Counted from the first letter of the stretch, positions 46,808 to 58,377 are shown. The stretch: 64,000 nt of DNA from Daucus carota subsp. sativus (GCF_001625215.2 NC_030387.2:3872501-3936500); one strand, 5' to 3'. Numbers and translations are program-made. Notes: generated from the sequence alone by a model not told the origin.

Positions 46808-48521
46808 TCCAAGAAACGAGCACCCTACGACGTCTAAACGGACTCATGAATCTGTAGGTGATGAAAATGAGAATGATGAAAGTGAAGACGAAAATGTGGG
46901 GGTTGTGAGGAGGAGCAAAAGACAACGAACGGAGAAATCCTTTGGGTCTGACTTCATGACCTATTTACTCGAAGAAGGTGATCCGAAAACCTATAAGGAA
47001 GCGGTCACCTCATCTGATGGACCTATGTGGAAAGAGGCCATCAAAAGCGAAATTGATTCTATTCTACAGAATCACACTTGGGAATTAGTGGACTTGCCAC
47101 CTGGTTGTAAAGCACTAGGCAGCAAATGGGTTTTTAAAAAGAAATTGAAACCTGACGGAACCATTGATAAGTATAAGGCCAGACTTGTAATCAAAGGATA
47201 CAAGCAGCAGAAAGGCCTTGATTACTTTGATACGTATTCTCCTGTGACGAGAATCACGTCCATAAGGATGATGTTTGCAATCGCTGCGATGCGAAACTTA
47301 ACAGTACATCAGATGGATGTGAAAACAGCTTTTCTAAATGGGGATATAGATGAGGAAATCTATATGGAACAACCTGAAGGGTTTGTTGTCCCTGGGCAAG
47401 GAAGAAAAGTATGTAAATTGGTGAAATCACTATATGACTTGAAGCAAGCGCCTATGAAATGGCATGAGAAATTTGATGAGGTCGTGTTAGCACACAACTT
47501 CAAGATCAACGAATGTGATAGCTGTGCCTATTACAAGGATGACGAGAGCGGTTATGTCATGATGACATTGTATGTGGATGATCTACTTATTGCCGGAAGC
47601 AATGATAAAGTGATCAAATCCACAAAGGACATGTTAAAATCAAGATTTGACATGAAAGACATGGGACTGGCAAATGTAATTCTAGGAATCCAAATTTCTA
47701 GAACATCAGAGGGTCTCGCACTAAGTCAACCTCATTACGTTGACAAGATCCTTGAGAGGTTTCTTAAGGATGATACTGAGAAAGCTAGGACACCTGTGGA
47801 TATGACTTTACATCTATCCAAGAATAAAGGTGAGGGGGTCTCTCAGTTGGAGTACTCTAGGATAATTGGAAGTCTGATGTACTTAATGAGTTGTACAAGA
47901 CCAGACATTGCGTACTCAATTAGCAAGTTGAGTAGGTTCACGAGTAATCCTGGAGATGATCACTGGAAAGCGATCATAAGGGTACTAAGGTACCTAAGGG
48001 GAACTCGAGACTATGGATTGCACTATGGCAGATACCCAGCAGTATTAGAAGGATATACTGACGCAAACTGGATATCTAGCAAGAAGGCACTAAAGTCTAC
48101 GAGTGGCTACGTGTTTACACTAGCTGGAGCAGCAATATCATGGAAATCCTCCAAGCAAACGGTTATAACTCATTCCACAATGGAAGCTGAGTTTGTGGCT
48201 TTAGATAAATGCGCTGGGGAGGCTGAATATCTACGCCAATTTCTGGAGGATATTCCAAGATGGCCAAGGCCTGTGACTGCAATAGGGATACACTGTGATA
48301 GTCAATCCGCTATTGGCAGAGCACAGAGCACAATGTATAATGGGAAGTCCCGTCATATACGACGACGACATAGTTCCATTAGACAATTAATCTCAACCGG
48401 AATTATCACTATTGACTATATACCGTCAAAGGATAATATTGCGGATCCGCTAACCAAAGGGTTACCAAGAGAAGTGGTTGAGAGATCATCGAGAGGAATG
48501 GGTCTTAAGCCTATCGCTTAA
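46793..48521 (+). CDS. copia reverse transcriptase-RNase H, out of frame with the integrase ORF
   Basis: Frame +3 relative to the preceding ORF in +2. After an acidic linker ([13 protein letters not shown]) come [19 protein letters not shown], the reverse transcriptase palm ([20 protein letters not shown]; catalytic YVDD at about 47571) and RNase H ([30 protein letters not shown]). The frame is intact to the stop at 48519. It has no start of its own at the junction, so expression would need a frameshift near 46790-46800, or the copy is defective. Confidence 0.85.
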
Positions 48522-49156
48522 CGGCATCATGGTGGACACCCAACCATTGCTGACTGGAGATCCCAAGAACTTGGTTCAATGGGACAACTAAATCATGATG
48601 ACCAAATCACTGTGGGGGTAACCCCTGGCCTGTTCCTATGATGAAGAAACAGTGAGACCCGTAAGGTACGAGGATAAGCCTTGAGCTTTTAATGATCTTT
48701 GGTGAATACATGGAGTGGTACACGCATGGAATTCAGTTGAGTAAACGCGGGTTACTTTATAAGATAAAGATCACCTATGCAGGAGAGAAGTGGGGCCGCT
48801 TCAAAGGAGAATTGCGAGGCACAATTCTTTAGAAACTCCCGCAGAACCAGGACGATGTTCCATGGCCAAAATGGACATACTCATGAGAGCTGAACGAGTC
48901 AGAAAGGGTATAGTGATAAGTATATCATCGTTTACACAAACGGTCGAACAGTTCAAGGACAAGCACGTCCACTGTCTACCAGTAAAGTCGGTATACTTAC
49001 TCAAGCGAAGGTTCAAAGAGCATTCTCTACCTGTCGTATGCTATATCTGATCGAAGAAAACTATCACCAAGTCAAACCTTGTGTCTGTCTGTCTATCTGT
49101 CTGTCTGTCTGGTGTGTGCTACTACTAAGATCACCAATCTCACCCATGTGGGGGAT
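48522..49156 (+). other. 3' untranslated region of the copia element
   Basis: No ORF of note. It includes a short (GTCT)n run at 49082-49111 and the polypurine tract just upstream of 49157. Confidence 0.6.
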
Positions 49157-49843
49157 TGTTGGAAAATATGGGTATAAGTCCCATATAGGTAAATAATATT
49201 TTGAGCATTATGTGTGAGATATGATGATATCTTCTTAATAATGGAAATTATTTATTTCCAGTGGAATTTGGCTCAAATATTATGGCATAAATTAATTTGA
49301 TTTTGTTTCAGGTTAATTGATATGGTGTATATCTTGGTATATTTAATCTGATTCTGCTTCAGATTATATATGGGATATAATAACTTGCAAATATTTAATT
49401 GATTCTGTTTCATATTATTTATGGAATAGTGTGGCGTGCAAGTTTTACACCGATTCCGTAATTAATGATAATTGATTATGGAAAAGAGTAGTGCACAAGT
49501 TTCTCTGCACCTATAAATACCCATATAGGTTGGAGAGTTTTGTATCATCAAACACATCCTCCTCTCTCTCTCAATACCACAGCCTAATTCTCTTTGGTGA
49601 TAGTCTCTTGCTCGATTCAAGCTCGCCGAAGGTGCCGTTCTTGTTAACGACATCGCAATCCGTTTTATCCTGGGAAGCTTTCGTTCCGCACATACGGTGA
49701 GGAGGCGAATACGCTTTAAGGAGACAGTTTCGCACTGGACTCGGATTTTCTTCATATCCTTCTGTTTAATCTGTCTCCTTCATTCTTCTTCTGTTTCGCA
49801 CACACAAACACATATATTGGTTTTTTGCACAGATTGTCTAACA
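49157..49843 (+). repeat. 3' LTR of the copia element
   Basis: Same length as the 5' LTR and, as far as I compared, identical. The TATA box is at 49512-49519. On the minus strand this LTR would now follow the truncated F-box 5' half and supply its stop codon. Confidence 0.93.
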
Positions 49844-50298
49844 AAAGGATTGTATATGTAATAAGGGTCTTCGCAGAATTCATTTGAGATGCATAACAAA
49901 CCATTACATGAATCTAGTACATGGATCCTATCAGGCAATGATCTATAAAAAGGAATATTTATTTCAGATACTCTCTCATTGTCACAAAGCTGATCAGCTA
50001 GCTCCACAAAATAAAGCTGGTTTCCCGCAGGATCTAAGCAGTGAAACATTAGGCTGGGATTCTTCTTTCCTATTCGGAAAAGATGCAAATTAAAAAGACT
50101 CACCTCAATTGATAACTGGCGCCAGGCTCGTGACACATTGCTGGCCTGGACCAGAGAAGACACTGGTAGCCTCGCAAGTATGTCTTGGGAGACTTCAATT
50201 GGTAGAATTTTTATCGCTTTTCTGTCGTGATCATCATCTGCCTTCAAAATTTTTCTCCCATTAGTACCCGAGTCCATGTAGAAAAACCAGGCAGCCAA

Positions 50299-51208
50299 TT
50301 TATTACAATGCTTAAAATAGAAAAAACTCGATTAGATACTATATAGGCAAGATTAAAGGGATCAGGCGGAGACAACAAGAAACTAAGGAAGTTAACAGAT
50401 TACTGGATCCAACCTGCAATTGTTATTCTTATCCTACATCCATTCCAGCGGAGATTAAAATATTATGATAATGTTTAGGGAGACAAGCTGATATTCTCTT
50501 ATTTGTCAGGCGGATAAAACAGAGTACTCTGTAAAATATGCACCAATGCGTCGTTACTTTCAGGACTTCTTGTTCATCTGCGCAGTAATTCAGGATTATA
50601 TAAGGTAACTAGATTTGAAATAGTTCAAGTAGATAGGAGTATAAGCAGACAAACAGTAACTGATGTTTCTATATAGCCATGCAAACCAAAAATATGTCTC
50701 TTTCTAGCAGATATAGATATGAAAATAAATATTTACTTGTCAGCTTAAGGGGTTACTTAAAGTTTAAAATTTGTGTGCACTCGTTTGTACTCGAATCCTC
50801 CATTTTTTTACTAACAAGAACGACGAAAATCCACTAGACTGCAATGTTAGGATAACTGAATTATTTTCTCTGTAAGGTACTGAATCCAGTACACAGACAT
50901 AAAATTTGTACACCAAAGTACAGAACCATGTCAAGAATACAATGGATTTTAAAGATAAACATTATGCAGATTTAAATGAAGGACGGAGATTAGAATATTA
51001 GATGATAACTAACCAATTAACACTATCAAAGACAGATACAAGAAAAAATGCTGCTGTATTATCTGCAAGATCTATGTTATTTGTTATTTAATAGTTTATC
51101 TGGCTTATTTGTTATCACCGTCTTGAATAACTTAGGTTACATCTGGTCTGGTCTCACGTATGCACTTCAAGTTTCAAGACTTCGATTTTCTGCAGTAGTA
51201 CTCTGTTG
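50299..51208. other. Spacer between F-box paralogues
   Basis: It contains the 5' flank of the split F-box gene and the 3' flank of its neighbour. No further gene recognised. Confidence 0.35.
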
Positions 51209-52528
51209 TTACTCGATCCAATTAAGGCTACCAACGTGCACAACTGTGTTAAACCTTGTAGGCAGTCCCTGTAACTTCAGGTCTGTTATTTCTCCATTCT
51301 GTGGATCGTATGAAGCTAGTTTCCCATCTTTGTACTCTAGCAGAACATCCCCGTTCTTCAGAAAACACAGAGCTCGAACTGCATAACCATGCAACACTCT
51401 AGTAGCCCAGATCCCATGCACATAGAAAAAAGTAACATTTGGTGATGGCTGCACACCAACATCAATATTCCGCGGGCTTGCTTCAATAACAAACTCTTTG
51501 ATCCAAGATTCTTGTACATTATACTCTTTCATTATCCACATTTCCACTTTGCCATCATTGCTATAAACTGCTGCTGAAAGACACCCTCCAAGAGCCAACA
51601 ATAGATAATTATGCTTATTAAGGCTACCACAAGCAGGTTTTTTGACCACTTGAAATTCTTCATCAGATAGATTAAACGAAATTATTCTAGGGACACAATT
51701 GATGTCAATATAGCCATACTGTGCCTCTGATCCCATCAACCAGTACAGCCTTCCATTCAGACAAAAGATATCATGTGGTGATCCAAAATGTCCGGTAGAA
51801 TGTCGTCTGGAGTGCCAAGGTATGCTTCCGATGCTTCTCCATGAGTTGCTAACAATATCACATACTTGAACTTCTGAGTGAGGATAAGAAGGAAATCCAC
51901 ATGTAAAGACATTCTGGGATAAAAGTCCAGTGCATGGATCATCATAGTAAACCATCTTAATTAATTTGTACTCGTTATTAATTGGATCTAAACCAAAGCC
52001 AACCTCAACTGTTTGTTTCTGAAACTGCTTTGATTTGGAAAGCTTTTTGTATCTGCCAGTAAAAGGATTGTAAATGTAAAAAGGATCGCGGCAAAATTCA
52101 TCTGAGATGCATACCAAGCCATTACAGGAATCTAGTATATGAACCTTATCAGGCATTACTGTACGAAAAGGTATGTCAACTTCATACACTGTCTTATTGT
52201 CACAAATTGGATCAGACAACTCCACAAAATGAAGCTTATTTACTGTGGAATCTAAGCAGTGAAAAATGAGGCTGGGATTCTTCTTGCCTATTCGGGTCAG
52301 GTGCATATTAAGAAGACTCACCTCATGTGATAACTGGCGCAAGGCTCGTGACACATATCTGCATTGAACTAAATGCAGCACAGGTAGGCTTGCAAGTATC
52401 TTATGAGAGATTTCAACAGGTAGATTTTCGATCCCTTTTCTTGGTTCTCTTGGTGCATGACGTTCATCCGGCTCTGAAAAGCTTATTGCAATAGTACTTG
52501 TGTCCATGTAGAGAAACCAGACAGCCAA
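51209..52528 (-). CDS. F-box protein with F-box-associated (FBA) domain, 439 aa
   Basis: An intact single-exon gene with Met at 52528 (MAVWFLYMDT) and a stop after VGSLNWIE. The F-box is at residues about 35-75 (IENLPVEISHKILASLPVLHLV). Residues about 130-430 form the FBA propeller, with FYIYNPFTGRYKKLSK, VGFGLDPINNEYKLIKMVYY, DIFCLNGRLYWLMGSEAQY and CGSLNKHNYLLL. Likely an SCF substrate receptor; the substrate cannot be told from sequence. It is a tandem paralogue of the gene split at 43.5 kb, colinear along its length with a few small indels (for example GYIDIN and VGVQPSPN present only here). No intron is needed, as is usual for this group. Confidence 0.9.
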   Translation of the reverse strand: MAVWFLYMDTSTIAISFSEPDERHAPREPRKGIENLPVEISHKILASLPVLHLVQCRYVSRALRQLSHEVSLLNMHLTRIGKKNPSLIFHCLDSTVNKLHFVELSDPICDNKTVYEVDIPFRTVMPDKVHILDSCNGLVCISDEFCRDPFYIYNPFTGRYKKLSKSKQFQKQTVEVGFGLDPINNEYKLIKMVYYDDPCTGLLSQNVFTCGFPSYPHSEVQVCDIVSNSWRSIGSIPWHSRRHSTGHFGSPHDIFCLNGRLYWLMGSEAQYGYIDINCVPRIISFNLSDEEFQVVKKPACGSLNKHNYLLLALGGCLSAAVYSNDGKVEMWIMKEYNVQESWIKEFVIEASPRNIDVGVQPSPNVTFFYVHGIWATRVLHGYAVRALCFLKNGDVLLEYKDGKLASYDPQNGEITDLKLQGLPTRFNTVVHVGSLNWIE

Positions 52529-53608
52529 ATTACTCGGGCTTCAAGGAGGAAAAAACTCTGCGGAAAATATATAGGCAATGAGATGAGAGGGACTAGACAG
52601 AGACAACTAGAAAAACTAGTTGAGTAAATATATTGCTGGATTCAACATGTATTGTTATCATCATCTTTGTGGAGATTTTATCTATGTATACATTTTTCAT
52701 TTGTTAAATTTGCCAAATCCGTATGTCGTTCCCTCTTTGGAATTGTCGGAAAGCAATTCTGACATTCTCTTGGTTGAACACAAAGTGATCTTCAAGTGCA
52801 ATTTTTAGAAGTATGAATAAAATTTAAAAACTATACATATTTTCAGAGCAAGTTTTGTTTGATTTAATATAAAAAGGTTTTCTCTTTTCCCTGCAGCACA
52901 ACTACTAGATTCTTGTTTATTTAAAAATTATTTACAATATATGTGTGAAGTGTGAAATTTGCTTTCTTGCTGGTCGTGCAACTGCTTCCTCTGCTCTGGC
53001 TTTATCGACGAATTAATTGCAGAAATAGTTACTTGATGGCTGTGATTTTCAGGTGGTAATGTGGTATATGAACTTATGTGCAGCTTCTTCATCAATAATC
53101 TGCATAAGTTGTATAAATATTTCTGCAGCTTCTTCACACAAAAAAAACACTGTTTACTTCTGACGTCGAGACTCAAGATCTCAGCTGGCAAGTTTTTAGA
53201 CCTATGGATTTTATATCAAGCTTCACTGTCACTGACTCAGTCATGATTCTTAAAACGCCGGAAGATATTTACGAACCAATAAGTAATAAAATTTGTTGAA
53301 AAATGAATGCTATTTGTTAACTCACAAGAGCATCTTTCAATAATTTTTTCAAATAAGGTCTTAATCATATATTTAAAGAAGATATGAAAAACTAGTGTTT
53401 CAATAAACTCTTATTCACTCTTTAAACATTTAAAAGAGCTTCTCTCTCCTCTTTTTAAAAATATCTAGGTACTATTAACTTGTTATCATTGATTATATAA
53501 CTCACTCCCCTCCAGTTATATTCACCTCTCTCAAATTCTCAAACTCTGTCTCTAACTTCTTCCTCAAATAATAATAAGATATAAACCGAGAATAAGTATA
53601 AAGAGTTG
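52529..53608. other. Upstream region of the F-box gene, AT-rich
   Basis: No gene recognised. It probably contains the F-box promoter. Confidence 0.35.
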
Positions 53609-53788
53609 GAGTAGTGCTAGGTGCACATAATTGTGTACAGAAAATTTGTACATAATGATGTGGCAAGTGATGTGGTGGGTTTTAATTGGGGTGGTTGGTG
53701 TAAATGCAGGGGGGCCATCTAATTAAAATCCGCCACATGTCATTATGTACATGTTTTTGTACACAATTATGTGCACCAAGCATTTTCC
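53609..53788 (+). mobile_element. Mutator-type MITE, 180 bp
   Basis: GAGTAGTGCTAGGTGCAC at the left, GTGCACCAAGCATTTTCC at the right. The 9-bp duplication AAAGAGTTG (53600-53608 and 53789-53797) is exact. Same family as 28803 and the single end at 20923. Confidence 0.85.
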
Positions 53789-53797
53789 AAAGAGTTG

Positions 53798-54560
53798 TGT
53801 CGAATTATGACCATATCCACCGTATTAACTTACTGGAAATCATATATGATAGGATATAATCCGGATAGAGTTGGACTCGGGTCCTTCGAAAGGACTTCTA
53901 CCCCGGGTAGCCACCGGCCCTGCCAGACAATCCCGAGCTTATCAGGATGACCCAACCCGTACAGGATTTCTTACCCGGGTACAGTAAAACCTACTACTTG
54001 CCCAGGTGCACATGTACCAGCCGACACTCGCTGCACAAGGCACAGAACTGACACAATGAAGACAAAAACACAACGGTCAACTACTGGCGATAGAGACAAG
54101 CCAAGGAACATTCCAAAACACTACTCCTACGCTGACACCTGGACACGTATAGGGGATCAAACCCCTATACGTGTAGGACCAGGATCCAGGTACGCACCCT
54201 TGAACCCTAATCCTTGGCCTATAAATAGGCCAAGAATCAAGAGTTTAAGGGTAACTTCACTCTCTACATTCATTCTTTGCACACACTCCAGCACTCAGTT
54301 TAAATATAAACACATACAGCCACCATACAACCATCATACAGCCACCATACGCCACCTTCACCCACCACATATAGATAGCTTATTTCCCGTTTATATATTC
54401 CAATACCTGCACTCATTCTCACGCCGGAGGCGCCGCGGGGCTCAAACCCCCCTCCGGTGTTGTTTTGCAGACACCCATCCAGCAGCTACACCGCAAGACA
54501 CCAGTGCACGGCGGAGGAGCTACCGGAACGGGATCTGGAGTTATCAATATATTATATCAA
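53798..54560 (+). mobile_element. Probable solo LTR or TRIM-like repeat
   Basis: This GC-richer block differs from its surroundings. It starts near TGTCGAATTATGACC and contains CCCGGGTAGCC-like words, a 13-bp-arm dyad (about 54144-54175) and a strong TATA region CCTATAAATAGG at about 54219-54230, followed by a pyrimidine-rich leader-like stretch. This is what an LTR with U3, R and U5 looks like. I found neither a partner LTR nor a target duplication, so borders are approximate. A 174-codon open frame across it has no similarity I recognise and is probably incidental. Confidence 0.5.
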
Positions 54561-54702
54561 TCTTTCATAAAATGATTTAGGAGTACATGGGAGATGGTCT
54601 AAGTTATGTTGTAAAAACGATACCACTTCAGCTTAACTTCCTCCTCCTTGCCCGGGCCACATTTCAAACTTCAGCTTCCACACTTTCTTAAGTAGGCAAT
54701 AG

Positions 54703-56040
54703 TTACAAAGCGAATTTCTTGAGTTTCTTGCGTTTTCCCTTTGTAGAAAAGTTCTGCATGGACTCCATTCCTCGAACACGGAATAAACTAGGCGTATAAC
54801 TACGGCACTGTGCGTCAAACCCTCTTAAGAAAGTTCTAGTGCAAGTTGTCCCGGCAATACTCTTAGTTTCTTTGGTTTTAGGATCATAGAAAGTCAATGG
54901 GCCTGAATCTCCCCGAATCAATACTTGACCACCATTTCTAAAAGCCTGCAACAGCCTTTGATTGGAGTCAAAATACACCGGTCCTATGCTGTACATCTTA
55001 CTCCAAACACCACTACCAGATTCCTCGTCGTCCAAAGAATACACATCCACCATAGTCTCTCCACGTTCTACTAATTTATATGCTATCCCAACAAGACGAT
55101 CCTTGATGTTGGTTATTGTGAAATTGCTTACACGAAATTTTAGGGAATTGATATCAGGAAGCTTCCTGAACTCATTGATTTCAGGCACAAACTTGAACGT
55201 AAAGAAGAACTTACGTTTGCGCTTATGTCCAGGAAAAGTCAAGGATTTAGAATAACTCTAGTAAGGGGTTCCCTTGACAATGGTAGACGGACCTGGCGGT
55301 GACACCCACAAACAATCATATAGTCGGCGGAACATGAGATTTTGAGGGATAGACAAACAAGTCCAAATAGCCGAATTTGTTGAGTAAACACAAATTTGTC
55401 TAGGAGATATTTTTGGATCATAGCAGATCATGAAGACCTTGTAATCGTTCTGCACATGATCCCAACAAAATCCTCCGACATAGTGACCAAATTCATTCTC
55501 AAGATGAAGATGACGTGGGGGAAAATCAAACAACTTAACATGTCCAGTAGCCGGATTCCATAAACAAAATCTACTTCCCCGCTTAGAAGCCATTGCAATT
55601 AAACCATTAATTGACCCGATCAAGGTGTCGGTGTCAAAAGCGCAAGGCACTTCAACGACATGAATTGAATCGGTGTGGGAGAGAATGTCCACTCCGTCGT
55701 TAAAACCATCCCGCTTGACTATAATGCGATCTTTTTCTTTAGTAATGTGCGAATTTACGAAAGCAGGTGTGGAGAAAAGAGAGTTCCATGACTTACAAAC
55801 GAGGCGACATCGAAGAATGTATTTTTCTGGTAGTCGGGGGAGTATTTCTGTATGGATTAAATCTTCTGGCAGTGTCGCATTCTTTTGTTCAGATACTCTC
55901 TTCTTTTTTCTCGCCATGCATGACAGAATCTGCTGCAACGGCTTATCTTCATCCAGATCATCTGATGATTCTGCAGCAGTTTGGCTGATTTTTGATCGTC
56001 TTTTATAAGGTGTTTTAGGTTTCCCTGATGTTGATGCCAT
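54703..56040 (-). pseudogene. F-box gene with a single internal stop (TAG)
   Basis: From Met at 56040 the frame runs 260 codons to a TAG at 55258-55260, then continues open in the same frame to 54703, 446 codons in all. The N-terminus is Lys/Ser-rich (KTPYKRRSK). The F-box is at about 55-95 (LPEDLIHTEILPRLPEKYILRCRLVCKSW), followed by the FBA region (GSINGLIAMAS, FCLWNPATGHVKLFD, VGGFCWDHVQNDYKVFMICYD) up to IVKGTPY. The continuation after the stop is a plausible second half of the same propeller (GRETM-like VERGETMVDVYSLDD, YDPKTKETK). The stop sits where F-box relatives usually have a tryptophan, so a one-base TGG to TAG change is likely. It belongs to a different subfamily from the two genes at 42-52 kb. 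Confidence 0.8.
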
Positions 56041-56749
56041 ATGTGCCTACTAAAGAGACTTGAGAAACTTATTTGAGAAAAGTTTGGAACCCTAGTTTTG
56101 GAGTTTATGATCCAATCTCACCCGTGACATTCCTAGCTAAATATCATCTTATAAGTTTGACTACTCCAACTCATAAGTCCGTTCAGCTTGGAGAAAAAAT
56201 CAAAACTGCACATTTAATATAATTACTCTTCACTTTTTATGATTAAAAATATTAAATTTAAATTTTAATTCACAAAACAATTCAAAAACAATAATTCTAA
56301 TTATAAGATCAATGTACTTAAAAATATGTGTCAAAAAATCAAATACCATTTATTTGATAGTGTAATTCACAAGTACTTTATTATATATAATAATTACTAC
56401 ATTTATTTATATATTTTATTTATTCAATTCTTTGAAATAAAGTTTCAATGATATTAAAGCTTTGTCCATCTATCTATCTATTATATCAATAATGTTGCGG
56501 ACTTTGATGAGCCTAAAAAATAGTGTGAAAGTATAATATTACCCTCATTTAATGGATTAAATTAAAGTGTTGCTAAATGCAGTAAAATTTTACTTAGCCC
56601 AGTAATCAGCAATTACCTTTTTCACCTTTTAGTGTTATAAAGGTCATGAAATATAATGATCTAATTTTAAGTGCCCTGTGAATTTTATAGAACATGTCAC
56701 AATACTATTAACACCTTGGAGGTGATGAGAGTCCCGTCCCATCTCCTTT
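56041..56749. other. AT-rich spacer
   Basis: Promoter side of the F-box pseudogene. No other gene recognised. Confidence 0.35.
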
Positions 56750-57060
56750 CACTACAGGAAAAGCGGTCATTTTCGATCGTCAAATTCTAATCGAAAATGA
56801 CTTATTTCGAACGTAAATGATCGAAAATAGTCATTTTTGACCAGGAAGTATTCGGTCGAATTTAAGCTGGTCGAAACAACTTCTGGTCGAATAAATTTAA
56901 ATTCGACAGCTATTTTGACCGTCCTTTTCCACTTAAAATTTGTTTTCGATGAAAATTTGAACTTCACGCTCAAGTTTTTTTTAAAATCTGAAAAATTGAG
57001 TTTCCCGCCATATATAATATTTTTGACCGATAAAGGTTGAAGTTAGCTATTGGACTACTG
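56750..57060 (+). mobile_element. CACTA-type transposon terminus
   Basis: CACTACAGGAAAAGCGGTC is the usual CACTA end. It is followed by subterminal repeats of TCGAAAATGA and GGTCGAA in both orientations up to about 56930. I did not find the opposite end (…TTTTCCTGTAGTG) in the window, so the element is truncated or extends in decayed form to the right. Confidence 0.65.
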
Positions 57061-58377
57061 GAGTTTCCCGCATTTTGAAAGCATCATCAATGGGTTCTTT
57101 TTTCTCTTTAGGTGATATACTTTCATCAACTTGTCGGCTCTTTGTTTTTAAGACCGTATACTATGATGATTTCCCCTTTTAAAAATATTTGATGCATAAT
57201 ACACTTGATGAGCTTGACTAGCCAACACAAATATATCTTCGGCGTTTAGTTTTGACTTGACATCCACTGTGGTGATCCGATGTCTAATAAATTTGACATG
57301 TCTCGTATCATCAAACTAATGACATTTGAAGACGATTACTTGTTGTCCCTTACGATAGCGGAGTTTTAAGATTTCTTCTGTTTTGTTTAGATTTCAGGAG
57401 TTGGGTTTGTTTTGAAGTACTGCCTTTACGTCGAGTGTTTTGCTGCTGCTCTGTTACCTATTTCTTGAGTCAGTTCGCACCATCGAGTCACCTGTTATCA
57501 AGTTTCGAGTTGCTGGGTAGAGTAGCAGCTCGTTTCTTTCCATCATCGAGTCGAGTTTGTATGTCTAGGTTCAGTTGCGTGTTGATTTCAGTGCGTTTTT
57601 CTTCGTTTGTTGTCGAGTCGACGATGGCCTGAGTTTTGAGTCAAATTATTGTCTGAGTTTGCTGCTTTGTTTTGGTAGCTGAGCTGTTTGAATGTTTCGT
57701 CCGTAGTTGCAGAGTTTTGTTTAGCTGATGTGTCGAGTCCTTCTTTCGTTTCCGAGTTGTTTTCTCCGAGTTCGTTTCCGATTCTATTTTACCAAGTTGT
57801 GTAGTTCTTACTGAGTTGCTTGTGTGTATGTTCTTGTTCGAGTCATCTTTGCGTTGTAACTGAGTTGCTGGGTAATCTGGTGGCCACTGAGTTTGTATGT
57901 TACGTCTGTCTTTAGTTTCCTTTGTTTTTTGATTTTAATTTTGTTTTCGTGTACGAGTTCAAGATATGGTCTTAATCGAGTCTAGCCCATGAGTATTGAG
58001 TTTTTTGTTTTGGTTGTTTTCTTTTGTAAAACAGAATAGTTGTTTTCTGGATTTTAAGCTTTTTCCTTTTGTTATTTTCAAGTTTAAGTTTATAATCTAG
58101 TTTTGTGTTAATTAAAGTTAATTAGATTAGTCTCAATTTAATTTTATAATAAGCACAATTAGTTTTTAAAACAAACCCTCTTCAAATAATTATTCTATTC
58201 CGCCTAGATTAAAATTAAGGTTAGCGAAAATGAAATAAATAATCTCTATGGACAAATTTTAAAATACTAAAATGATATCGTGCGCTTTCGATTTAAAATC
58301 ATATATTTGCTTCAATCTCTTCAATCCTGGCAGTTATGATGTTTAATGCCACTTGCTCCAAGGCATTCTCAGGATGT
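57061..58377 (+). other. G/T-rich stretch with many GAGTT/CGAGTC words, no gene seen
   Basis: Between about 57430 and 58010 the word GAGT occurs more than twenty times, often as TCGAGT or TGAGTTGCTGGGTA. No long frame is open. It could be part of the CACTA element or an old retrotransposon leader. Confidence 0.4.

Larger units (their letters stand above)
43474..49843 (+). mobile_element. Recently inserted Ty1/copia retrotransposon, 6370 bp
   Basis: Two 687-bp LTRs (43474-44160 and 49157-49843) flank gag and pol. The target duplication AAAGG is exact (43469-43473 and 49844-49848). The LTRs align without indels (constant offset 5683) and I saw no mismatch where I compared them, so the insertion is very recent. 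Domain order gag, protease, integrase, reverse transcriptase, RNase H identifies Ty1/copia. A polypurine stretch GTGGGGGA lies just before the 3' LTR. It inserted into an F-box gene in the opposite orientation. Confidence 0.95.
42649..50298 (-). pseudogene. F-box (FBA type) gene split by a copia retrotransposon
   Basis: The 5' part lies at 49844-50298 and the 3' part at 42649-43473, both on the minus strand. The N-terminus MAAWFFYMDS is followed by an F-box at residues about 30-70 (ILPIEVSQDILARLPVSSLV, then SRAWRQL). The coding break falls right after the conserved YIYNPF. The 3' part resumes with TRKYKKLSK and continues through the F-box-associated beta-propeller region (KLIKMVYYDEP, DIFCLNGRLYWLMGSEGQY) to WIDQQ. 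The two halves share one frame and, without the insert and its 5-bp duplication, would give about 424 residues with no other lesion. F-box proteins are substrate receptors of SCF ubiquitin ligases. The paralogue at 51209-52528 is intact and colinear. The retrotransposon lies antisense to the gene. Confidence 0.88.

Noticed and set aside
54056..54580. Plus-strand 174-codon frame
   Set aside because: It crosses the TATA region and dyad of an LTR-like block and ends in low-complexity His/Thr/Pro. Probably incidental.
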